DNA of 7,219 bases from Synechococcales cyanobacterium PMM_0003 (GCA_949128015.1 CASBRC010000443.1:1-7219), one strand, 5' to 3'. Numbered from the stretch's first letter, positions 1 through 4,715 are shown. Notes: a model not told the origin generated them from the letters alone. Numbers and translations are program-made.

Positions 1-13
1 CCTTACCGATTTA

Positions 14-61
14 AACCAAAAAAAGTGGCTCACGCTGTGCGTGAGCCACTTTTTTTTGGTT
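14..61 (-). terminator. Long hairpin terminator, probably bidirectional
   Basis: A near-perfect inverted repeat. The outer arm is AACC plus an A-run, then an 11-bp stem GTGGCTCACGC (25-35), a TGT loop (36-38), the matching arm (39-49), a T-run of eight (50-57) and GGTT (58-61). It starts 8 bases beyond the stop codon of the minus-strand gene ending at 70. Read on the minus strand, the GC-rich stem is followed by seven U, the form of an intrinsic terminator. The plus strand also has a U-run after the stem, so it could stop transcription from both sides. Confidence 0.85.
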
Positions 62-69
62 CAAATCAG

Positions 70-753
70 CTAATTCTCAACTGTAGCTTCTACTTTATCC
101 ATGTTAGAAATAATCTCAGGATTTGAAAGAACTTTGCGATCGCTACACATCGATCGCAACTTATCAACAAACATTGATGACTCAGCAAGCAAAGTCATAT
201 TTTCATAGGCAGAGCGATAAATATCAGAATATTCTGCTTTTGAAGTTGTAGGGTAGACCTTTGCAGGGGCGGTAGTGCCTGAAGGTGTATTCAATCGACT
301 AGGATACCTTTGAGGCTTAGGCTCAACAATTTGAGAGGATTGATTAACTGGCGAAATTTTCGTAGCTCCCAGCATAGAGCGTCGCGGAAATGGAAGTGGC
401 GAAGTTGATTCTTCCATCGTTTTAAATGGAGTAATTTCTGTGATCGCAGATTCGCGAGTAGATGTATGTGGAGGTGTGTAAAAAATTCGATCTTCATAAA
501 TTACAGCAACATCACCGCAAACCAAACGCTCAAATTCACGGTTGTAGCGACAATTTGGCTCGCCTTTGCGTTCCCATAATTGTAAGATTTGATTAACTGA
601 AACTGCTTTATATCTTCCTTGAAATAGCGATTCGATTACGGCTTGGCGTACCCATTCAGGCTTAAAGCTGCCCCATGCACGAGTCAAATCTCTGATGGTA
701 TAACCACCAAGATCAAAACTGTAATGTTGCAAGAGGGCGATCGCAATTTCCAT
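70..753 (-). CDS. Cyanobacterial protein of unknown function with conserved N-terminal domain and disordered linker
   Basis: A 227-residue protein that I cannot assign to a function. Residues 1 to about 90 are compact and hydrophobic (start MEIAIALLQHYSFDLGGYTI, then aromatic/basic helices such as WVRQAVIESLFQGRYKAVS). This resembles an N-terminal domain I associate with conserved hypothetical proteins of cyanobacteria, possibly a helical winged-helix-like fold; that is inference. Residues about 97-175 are rich in Pro, Ser and Thr and look disordered. Residues about 176-212 look helical. There is no signal peptide or membrane segment, so it is probably cytoplasmic. The ATG at 753 is the only plausible start, because an in-frame stop lies five codons upstream (769-771). 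No clear Shine-Dalgarno is visible. It has its own likely promoter (TATAAT at 786-791) and is probably monocistronic, ending at the hairpin at 14-61. Confidence 0.85.
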   Translation of the reverse strand: MEIAIALLQHYSFDLGGYTIRDLTRAWGSFKPEWVRQAVIESLFQGRYKAVSVNQILQLWERKGEPNCRYNREFERLVCGDVAVIYEDRIFYTPPHTSTRESAITEITPFKTMEESTSPLPFPRRSMLGATKISPVNQSSQIVEPKPQRYPSRLNTPSGTTAPAKVYPTTSKAEYSDIYRSAYENMTLLAESSMFVDKLRSMCSDRKVLSNPEIISNMDKVEATVEN

Positions 754-785
754 TGGGGCGACGTTGGCTCAAATTATGTATCAGA

Positions 786-791
786 ATTATA
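786..791 (-). promoter_or_regulatory. Perfect -10 box (TATAAT) for the gene at 70-753
   Basis: On the minus strand this is TATAAT preceded by TTG. It lies 32 bases upstream of the ATG at 753, which would give a leader of about 25 nt. No good TTGACA lies 16-18 bases upstream. The -35 position falls on TTATTA-like sequence that forms the outer arm of the hairpin at 808-842. Assignment rests on the hexamer match and position only. Confidence 0.5.
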
Positions 792-807
792 CAATGAAAA
801 ATCCAGA

Positions 808-842
808 AATAATAAGGTGGCGCGAAGCGCCGCCTTATTATT
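808..842. repeat. Perfect 16-bp hairpin with GGCGC core
   Basis: The left arm 808-823 pairs with 827-842 around a GAA loop (824-826). All 16 positions pair, with one wobble (818 T with 832 G). The inner core is GGCGC-GAA-GCGCC and the outer arms are AT-rich (AATAATAAGG). It is not followed by a strong T-run on either strand, so it is not a classic terminator. It overlaps the -35 position of the promoter at 786-791. It belongs to the group of GC-core hairpins seen through the window. Confidence 0.8.
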
Positions 843-845
843 TTA

Positions 846-890
846 AACCAAAAGCAATGACGGCGCTTCGCGCCGTCATTGCTTTTGGTT
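846..890. repeat. Perfect 21-bp hairpin with GGCGC core
   Basis: Arms 846-866 and 870-890 pair without a mismatch around a TTC loop (867-869). The core is GGCGC-TTC-GCGCC. The outer arms begin AACCAAAA and end TTTTGGTT, the same ends as the hairpin at 14-61. It lies 3 bases from the hairpin at 808-842, making a double hairpin between the ycf35 terminator and the promoter of the next gene. There is no long T-run beyond the stem on either strand. Confidence 0.85.
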
Positions 891-894
891 CTAT

Positions 895-928
895 AAAAAA
901 CAGGCTAGTCAGGGATGACTAACCTGTT
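895..928 (-). terminator. Intrinsic terminator downstream of ycf35
   Basis: On the minus strand, AACAGGTTAGTCA (928-916) pairs with TGACTAGCCTGTT (911-899) around a 4-base loop. This gives 13 pairs including one G-U at 905/922. The stem runs directly into a U-tract read from the A-run at 895-900. It starts 34 bases beyond the ycf35 stop codon, the expected position for ending the ycf46-ycf35 transcript. Confidence 0.85.
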
Positions 929-961
929 AATTTGCATAGTTAACGCGCAAGATTGGACACC

Positions 962-1312
962 TTACTGCAAGACTAGCTTGACGTTAGCATTGCTTAGCCC
1001 AGGACGCTTTACTTCGGTCAGAGCCTTGTTCACAGCATACTTCTGGTTGATCGAATTGATCAGTTCAGTCTGGTTGTGCTTTTTGGCAACACCCCAGAGA
1101 TCAGCAATCAAATCAAAAGAACCGTCAGCATTACGAGACCAACCTAGATCGTAATCACCTTCAAGAGTTGCGACAATGTCGGCACGGATGCGTTGGCTGT
1201 TGTAGCCACGAACATCAGCTTCAGACTTGACAGTGATGCCCAGATCGCGCAAAGACGACTTAAGGACTTCGGCATCAGTAATTTTTGTGCGAAGAGTGCT
1301 GAAATGAGACAT
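962..1312 (-). CDS. ycf35: Ycf35 (DUF1257) protein
   Basis: A 116-residue protein of the Ycf35/DUF1257 family, found in cyanobacteria and in the plastid genomes of red algae and relatives. The signature start MSHFSTLRTKI, the DLGI segment, the VRGYNSQRIRADIV block (residues about 34-47) and the DLGWSRNADGSFDLIADLWGV stretch (55-75) are recognisable. Length is close to the family norm. The molecular function is not established; there are no membrane segments and no signal peptide. The ATG at 1312 fits the family start and has AGGAG at 1323-1327 (spacing 10). It lies 173 bases downstream of ycf46 on the same strand and is followed by an intrinsic terminator, so it may be the last gene of that transcript. 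No gene for a DUF2997 protein or ferredoxin, which I recall as frequent neighbours of this family, lies directly downstream. Confidence 0.95.
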   Translation of the reverse strand: MSHFSTLRTKITDAEVLKSSLRDLGITVKSEADVRGYNSQRIRADIVATLEGDYDLGWSRNADGSFDLIADLWGVAKKHNQTELINSINQKYAVNKALTEVKRPGLSNANVKLVLQ

Positions 1313-1322
1313 AATAGTTTAG

Positions 1323-1327
1323 CTCCT
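1323..1327 (-). promoter_or_regulatory. Ribosome binding site of ycf35
   Basis: AGGAG on the minus strand, 10 bases before the ATG at 1312. The spacing is at the long end of the usual range but the match is good, and it supports this start. Confidence 0.6.
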
Positions 1328-1333
1328 GTGAAT

Positions 1334-1349
1334 AATTGTGAACACAATT
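1334..1349. promoter_or_regulatory. 16-bp palindrome in the ycf35 leader
   Basis: AATTGTG-AA-CACAATT, a perfect 7-bp inverted repeat with a 2-base centre. It sits 21-37 bases upstream of the ycf35 ATG and just upstream of its ribosome binding site. It could be an operator or a small leader hairpin. It does not fit the CRP consensus, which has six bases between TGTGA and TCACA. The binding protein is unknown. Confidence 0.4.
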
Positions 1350-1409
1350 GTTAACTCGGACGTAGAACATAAGAGTTTGGTGGTTCTAACTCCTATGTTA
1401 GCTGCTAGC

Positions 1410-1438
1410 CTAAAGATTTTTTAATAAGATATCTTTAG
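1410..1438. other. AT-rich inverted repeat between ycf46 and ycf35
   Basis: CTAAAGAT (1410-1417) is complementary to ATCTTTAG (1431-1438) across a 13-base loop. The stem is short and AT-rich. It may be a weak attenuator or a processing site in a ycf46-ycf35 transcript, or chance. The rest of this gap (1313-1485) shows no convincing promoter: only a TATGTT around 1367 on the minus strand, without a -35 partner. Confidence 0.25.
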
Positions 1439-1485
1439 AATCTAGCCTTAACTCTGCTGCCTGCAAAAACAGCAGAATAAGCTTT

Positions 1486-3009
1486 TTAAAACTCCATACG
1501 CTGATACTCAGCGACAGAAGTAGCGGCGGGTCTAGCCCGCATCCTTGCCCAGTCACGCAAAGCAGCAACCTGCTCAGTCATCGTGCGTGAGAGGGGAGTT
1601 GTTGATTTCACAGCCGAAATGATATCTAGCTGTGTAAACTCCCGATCTTGGGCAAAAGCTTCATACATAGCGGCAATTACCGCCTGCTCGATTTCCGCCC
1701 CCGAAAAACCTTCGCTTACTTTCGATAGTTGTTCAAAATCGAACCTTTCTAACTTTTCAACATCTGGGCGACGCTTGCACAGATGGATTTTAAAAATATC
1801 TCTGCGCTCTTCACCGTTAGGTAAATCTACAAAGAAAAGCTCGTCGAAACGTCCCTTGCGGAGGAATTCCCCCGGCAACTTATCGATGCGATTAGCAGTT
1901 GCCATCACGAATACAGGTGACTTTTTTTCCTGCATCCATGTAAGGAATGTACCAAAGATCCGTGACGATGTGCCGCCATCAGAATCAGCCGAACCTGCAC
2001 CACCTGCAAAGGCTTTGTCAAGTTCGTCAATGAATAGGATCATCGGTGAAATTGATTCTGCAACCTTGAGAGCATTTCGCAAATTTGCTTCTGACTTGCC
2101 GACAGTTGAGCCATCATAGACGCGCCCCATATCAAGGCGAATCAAGGGTAATGACCAGAGCCGCGCCGTTGTTTTGGCGATTAAAGACTTTCCGCAACCA
2201 GGCACTCCAAGAATCAGCATTCCTTTGGGTTGAGGTAGTCCATAATTTCTTGCTCTCTGACTAAAAGCGTTTGATCGCTGTTGCAACCAATGCTTTAGCT
2301 CTTCGAGTCCTCCTACGTCATTAATGTCTTCTTCATCCTCCATATATTCGAGGATGCCATTACGACGGATTAATTGTTGCTTTTCTGAAAGAACAATATC
2401 GACTTCTTCTTCAGTTAGCTTGCCGTTAGTGACTTGAGCTTTACGATAGACCTTCTCAGCTTCATCTTGAGTTAATCCCAATGTAGCCCTGACTAGCTTT
2501 TCGCGAGTCTCAGATGACACTTTTCTGGTTCGCACCTGTCCAAGTTGTTGATCAAGCACTTCTTCGATCGCCTTCATGTCTGGCAAAGGAAAATCAAGTA
2601 CGACGATTTCCTTCTCTAGCTCAACAGGAATAACTTGGATCGGCGACATCAAAATAATGGTTTTTTGAGTACCCTTAAAATTTGCGATCGCATCCCTCAA
2701 ACAACGGACGGTTACAGGGTGATCTAAGAACGGATGCATATCTTTAAATATATAGATAGCAGGATCTTTCTGATCGGCGCGAGTAATCCATTTTAAAGCT
2801 GCTTCAGCAGATTCTGTGTTGTGCTGGACTGACCCAGTGGCTTGCCCATATTCAACGATTCCATGGGTTACAGTCCATGTGAACATGCGACGGGCTGGTT
2901 TTAGTTGAGATATGGTTGAAATTGCCCGTTCTGCTCTTTCTTCCTCTGGGGTGTTGAGGTAGATCAAGGGATATTGGGCTTGAATTAAAATGCTAAGTTG
3001 TTCTTGCAT
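1486..3009 (-). CDS. ycf46: Ycf46-type AAA+ ATPase
   Basis: A 507-residue AAA+ ATPase matching the Ycf46 family of cyanobacteria and algal plastids. Residues 1 to about 215 are the family-specific N-terminal region, starting MQEQLSILIQAQYPLIYL with TPEEERAE after it. The AAA module follows: Walker A GVPGCGKS (268-275), Walker B ILFIDEL (324-330), sensor-1 ATAN (370-373), arginine finger GRFD (386-389) and the sensor-2 region GFSGAEIE (434-441). All key residues are present, so it should be active. It is probably cytosolic and hexameric by family analogy. The frame extends upstream to a GTG at 3042, but the ATG at 3009 matches the conserved family start and is preferred. From memory, the Synechocystis homologue slr0374 lies in a stress-responsive operon. 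Here it follows the ribbon-helix-helix gene by 63 bases, suggesting cotranscription. Confidence 0.95.
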   Translation of the reverse strand: MQEQLSILIQAQYPLIYLNTPEEERAERAISTISQLKPARRMFTWTVTHGIVEYGQATGSVQHNTESAEAALKWITRADQKDPAIYIFKDMHPFLDHPVTVRCLRDAIANFKGTQKTIILMSPIQVIPVELEKEIVVLDFPLPDMKAIEEVLDQQLGQVRTRKVSSETREKLVRATLGLTQDEAEKVYRKAQVTNGKLTEEEVDIVLSEKQQLIRRNGILEYMEDEEDINDVGGLEELKHWLQQRSNAFSQRARNYGLPQPKGMLILGVPGCGKSLIAKTTARLWSLPLIRLDMGRVYDGSTVGKSEANLRNALKVAESISPMILFIDELDKAFAGGAGSADSDGGTSSRIFGTFLTWMQEKKSPVFVMATANRIDKLPGEFLRKGRFDELFFVDLPNGEERRDIFKIHLCKRRPDVEKLERFDFEQLSKVSEGFSGAEIEQAVIAAMYEAFAQDREFTQLDIISAVKSTTPLSRTMTEQVAALRDWARMRARPAATSVAEYQRMEF

Positions 3010-3072
3010 ATACTCTACAGAGACTTTGATCTCTATCCTCACCTTGTCTACAGAAAAAATGTCTAGGAATTT

Positions 3073-3390
3073 TTAGCCGATTGGGACTAGTTCTTCATCT
3101 GGGCTGTCAGCTTTGCTTACAGCGATCGGTAAAACTTGAGTCCGATTGCCCCCGACCGCCAGCAGTTCACCATCACGGATGACAACTGTTTGAGAGCAGC
3201 TCGGGCAGTTGTAAGTTTGATGGGTATGTCCGACACCTGAAGATTCGACAATATCAGGATTGGCTAAGAAAAAGCTGATAGATTTTTCTACCAAGTCTGA
3301 CATCGAATCACCATCAATAGCAGAGCGAATCTTTAGCTGTTGATGTAGTCGCTCGGGGAGATAAAAAGTTACCTTTTGCTTGTCTTGCAT
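3073..3390 (-). CDS. Ribbon-helix-helix DNA-binding protein with C-terminal CxxC segment
   Basis: A 105-residue protein. Residues 5-45 (KVTFYLPERLHQQLKIRSAI, then DGDSMSDLVEKSISFFL) have the pattern of a ribbon-helix-helix (CopG/MetJ-type) domain: a basic beta strand, a helix, a Ser/Gly turn and a second helix. Such domains dimerise and bind palindromic DNA. Residues 55-65 contain H-T-H and C-P-S-C (His55, His57, Cys62, Cys65), which could bind one metal ion; that is inference. The rest is short and acidic, ending DSPDEELVPIG. The ATG at 3390 directly precedes the domain; no clear Shine-Dalgarno is visible. It is the first gene of a probable operon with ycf46. A TGTC-NN-GACA pair at 3448-3479 covers its likely -35 box, so it may control its own transcription and that of ycf46. 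No toxin gene is beside it, so I do not call it an antitoxin. Confidence 0.85.
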   Translation of the reverse strand: MQDKQKVTFYLPERLHQQLKIRSAIDGDSMSDLVEKSISFFLANPDIVESSGVGHTHQTYNCPSCSQTVVIRDGELLAVGGNRTQVLPIAVSKADSPDEELVPIG

Positions 3391-3427
3391 AATGGTTGCG
3401 AAGGGTGAATACCCGTGTATGAAACTA

Positions 3428-3456
3428 AACTTACAGGTAGAATCTCATGCTGTCAA
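3428..3456 (-). promoter_or_regulatory. Likely promoter of the ribbon-helix-helix gene and ycf46
   Basis: The minus strand has a perfect TTGACA (3456-3451), then 17 bases and TAAGTT (3433-3428) as a weak -10, three of six matches. Transcription would start near 3420, giving a leader of about 30 nt. An alternative -10, TGTAAG, overlaps it with a 15-base spacer. The -35 is convincing, the -10 is not. Confidence 0.5.
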
Positions 3457-3479
3457 GACATTACCCTGTCATGACAGCA
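3448..3479. promoter_or_regulatory. Putative operator: two TGTC-NN-GACA palindromes
   Basis: TGTCAAGACA (3451-3460) and TGTCATGACA (3467-3476) are two near-identical 10-bp palindromes with centres 16 bases apart. Together they form a larger inverted repeat, with TGCTGTCA at 3448-3455 and TGACAGCA at 3472-3479. The first palindrome contains the TTGACA -35 box of the minus-strand promoter. Paired half-sites over a promoter are typical of ribbon-helix-helix autorepression, and the adjacent gene encodes such a protein. The link between protein and site is inference. Confidence 0.55.
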
Positions 3480-3510
3480 ATATCTTAATATTTCTTTACA
3501 TATGACTTTC

Positions 3511-3556
3511 CTAAAACTAAAAAGCCGCAGCGTGCGCCACGGCTTTTTGGTTTTAG
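3511..3556. terminator. Terminator-like hairpin in a divergent intergenic region
   Basis: Arms 3511-3527 and 3540-3556 pair over 17 positions, with one wobble at 3518/3549. The inner 12 bases have two mismatched positions and then a 3-bp GCG/CGC stem. A GCCG/CGGC stem is followed by U-runs on both strands (TTTTT at 3544-3548, and TTTTTT at 3557-3562 beyond the outer arm). The form is that of a bidirectional terminator, but both flanking genes are transcribed away from it, so it terminates neither. Confidence 0.65.
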
Positions 3557-3634
3557 TTTTTTATTCCGCCTATCTACATTAGGAACAATATCAGCAGTAA
3601 TTTGGTCATGGTGTCTAACAAAATGAATCCTAAA

Positions 3635-3660
3635 TAATGCATCCCAGTTAATGCAGCCCA
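3635..3660 (+). repeat. Two 12-base direct repeats upstream of the secreted-protein pair
   Basis: TAATGCATCCCA (3635-3646) and TAATGCAGCCCA (3649-3660) differ at one position and lie 14 bases apart, ending 4 bases before the ribosome binding site at 3664. They could be a binding site for a regulator, part of the leader, or a small duplication. I see no clear sigma-70-type promoter between 3557 and 3673. Confidence 0.4.
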
Positions 3661-3663
3661 CAT

Positions 3664-3667
3664 GGAG
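3664..3667 (+). promoter_or_regulatory. Ribosome binding site deciding the start at 3674
   Basis: GGAG followed by six bases and the ATG at 3674. An in-frame ATG at 3662 overlaps this site and has nothing like it upstream, and the later ATG at 3704 has none either, so 3674 is the favoured start. Confidence 0.6.
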
Positions 3668-3673
3668 TCGGTT

Positions 3674-4168
3674 ATGGACGTTTCTAAAATTAATCATTTC
3701 AATATGCTTAAGCTAGGTTGGGGAACCTTTGCAAGTATTACTGTAGCTTTAGCGATCGCAACTCCTAGTTTTGCTCAGAGTGCAATTTCGTTAGGGCGAA
3801 ATTTTCGACCTGATCCAGCGACTTTATCTGGAAACGGTGGTGGCAACGTAAGTATTGCCAGCATTGCGGGGATTGCGGATAATTGTCGCGGTTTTGCTAA
3901 TGCTCAACCAAATCACACAATTACTTTGACCGAAACTTTTCCTGTGATGGATCTTCTGGTTTATAGCAGTAATATCAATGACGATCCGACCATGTTGGTT
4001 AAAGGACCTAATGGAATTGTCATCTGTGCTGATGATGAGTCGGGTGGACGCAATCCACAAGCTAATCGTCGCCTGCCTAAAGGTGAGTATCAAGTTTGGG
4101 TTGCTTCTAAAACTATTAATCAATCTTTCCGCTATACACTATCTTTGAGTGAAATACTTCAAAAATGA
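3674..4168 (+). CDS. Secreted protein with PPC-like beta domain (first of two paralogues)
   Basis: A 164-residue exported protein. A signal peptide spans about residues 1-34: a basic N-region, a hydrophobic stretch from GTFASITVALAIA, and a cleavage site after SFA before QS. The mature part is beta-rich with PNHTITL, LLVYSS, MLVKGPNGIVIC and LPKGEYQVWVAS followed by YTLSLSE. The order of these blocks (pressure on a GPNG turn, an acidic DDESGG loop, then a GEYQVWV strand) recalls bacterial pre-peptidase C-terminal (PPC) domains, a resemblance rather than a firm assignment. Cys71 and Cys118 are matched in the paralogue and may form a disulfide. It is likely periplasmic or extracellular. The stop codon overlaps the start of the next gene (ATGA, 4165-4168), so the two should be cotranscribed and translationally coupled. 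The specific function is unknown. Confidence 0.85.
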   Translation: MDVSKINHFNMLKLGWGTFASITVALAIATPSFAQSAISLGRNFRPDPATLSGNGGGNVSIASIAGIADNCRGFANAQPNHTITLTETFPVMDLLVYSSNINDDPTMLVKGPNGIVICADDESGGRNPQANRRLPKGEYQVWVASKTINQSFRYTLSLSEILQK

Positions 4169-4617
4169 AATTCTTGAAACTCCCGATCGCCTTATTGGGA
4201 TTAGCTCTAGCACCGATGTTGCTTGTGGTATCACCAACTATGAGCCAAACGGTACTAGCCCCGATCGCACCCAAATTCACGCCTGATCCTCAAGTCTATT
4301 CTGGCAGTGCGGGTGGCGATATTTCTTTGGAATCTATCGCTACTAGTAAAGCTAATGGGCAATGCCAAGGATTAACGCAGCAAGCCCCAAACCACACCTT
4401 GACAGTGCAGAAAGATTTTGGTTTTTTGAACTTGAAGGTTTCAGGCGATCGCAATTTGTCTCTACTTGTCAAAGGACCTGATGGAATTTACTGCCGCAGT
4501 GGTAAAAGTGCTGAATTGTCAGGTGCTTGGATGGCAGGTAAATACGAAGTTTGGGTCGGTACGAGTGATGGAGATCGCGCATCTTATCGTTTAACAATTA
4601 GCGAAACTAGTCAATAA
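4165..4617 (+). CDS. Secreted protein with PPC-like beta domain (second of two paralogues)
   Basis: A 150-residue exported protein, clearly paralogous to the product of the preceding gene. Shared blocks are F-x-PDP near the mature N-terminus, SG-x-x-GG-x-x-S, a Cys shortly before APNHTLTV, LLVKGPDGIYC, and GKYEVWVG followed by YRLTISE. The signal peptide is about residues 1-27 (KFLKLPIALLGLALAPMLL, with cleavage near TMS/Q). Cys67 and Cys110 align with the two cysteines of the first copy. It lacks the acidic DDESGG loop, which is replaced by SGKSAELSG, so ligand or metal contacts may differ. The ATG at 4165 overlaps the previous stop by 4 bases and has no Shine-Dalgarno of its own, which fits translational coupling. 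The function is unknown. It ends 14 bases before the hairpin pair at 4632-4715. Confidence 0.85.
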   Translation: MKFLKLPIALLGLALAPMLLVVSPTMSQTVLAPIAPKFTPDPQVYSGSAGGDISLESIATSKANGQCQGLTQQAPNHTLTVQKDFGFLNLKVSGDRNLSLLVKGPDGIYCRSGKSAELSGAWMAGKYEVWVGTSDGDRASYRLTISETSQ

Positions 4618-4631
4618 AAAATAAAAACCTA

Positions 4632-4668
4632 ACAGCCATGTCGCACGCTGTGCGTGCGACATGGCTGT
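4632..4668. repeat. Perfect 17-bp hairpin with GCACGC core
   Basis: Arms 4632-4648 and 4652-4668 pair fully around a TGT loop (4649-4651). The core CACGC-TGT-GCGTG is the same as in the hairpin at 14-61, while the outer arms (ACAGCCATGTCG) are unrelated. It follows the plus-strand gene ending at 4617 but has an A-run, not a T-run, on its plus-strand exit. On the minus strand T-runs follow beyond a short gap, so it may be a backup terminator for the substrate-binding protein gene. Confidence 0.8.
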
Positions 4669-4672
4669 AAAA

Positions 4673-4715
4673 AAGAATTAGGGTTGCGGCGCAAAGCGCC
4701 GCAACCCTAATTCTT
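4673..4715 (-). terminator. Perfect 20-bp hairpin, terminator of the substrate-binding protein gene
   Basis: Arms 4673-4692 and 4696-4715 pair without mismatch around an AAA loop (4693-4695); the core is GGCGC-AAA-GCGCC. On the minus strand it begins 12 bases beyond the stop codon of the gene ending at 4728 and is followed by a U-tract read from the A-run at 4669-4674. It therefore works as an intrinsic terminator in that direction. On the plus strand it has no T-run. Confidence 0.8.

Noticed and set aside
643..846. Plus-strand frame of 67 codons over the start of the gene at 70-753
   Set aside because: It runs through the promoter and the hairpin at 808-842 and is antisense to the conserved N-terminal domain.
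915..1154. Plus-strand frame of 79 codons opposite ycf35
   Set aside because: It overlaps the terminator at 895-928 and the conserved ycf35 gene in antisense; no ribosome binding site.
1453..1476. TCTGCTG/CAGCAGA inverted repeat just after ycf46 as its terminator
   Set aside because: The stem is only 7 bp with a 10-base loop and no T-run follows on the minus strand.
1583..2119. Long plus-strand open frame (178 codons) opposite ycf46
   Set aside because: It lies wholly antisense to the AAA module, whose motifs are intact. The predicted product is Ser/Arg-rich without recognisable features, as expected of a shadow frame.
3010..3042. GTG at 3042 as the start of ycf46
   Set aside because: The ATG at 3009 matches the conserved family N-terminus (MQEQLSILIQAQYPLIYL); the 11 extra residues are not family-like.
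3073..3390. Ribbon-helix-helix protein as the antitoxin of a toxin-antitoxin pair
   Set aside because: The next gene downstream is the large AAA+ ATPase ycf46 and no small toxin frame lies on either side.
3485..3697. Minus-strand frame of 70 codons in the divergent gap
   Set aside because: It reads through the hairpin at 3511-3556 and overlaps the start of the secreted-protein gene, with no ribosome binding site or domain features.
3824..4123. Minus-strand frame of 99 codons antisense to the first secreted-protein gene
   Set aside because: The opposite strand encodes a protein with a signal peptide, a paralogue and a good start; this frame shows nothing comparable.
14..4715. Hairpins as a CRISPR array
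   Set aside because: They are dispersed, individually palindromic, differ in their outer arms and show no regular repeat-spacer pattern; no cas genes are present.
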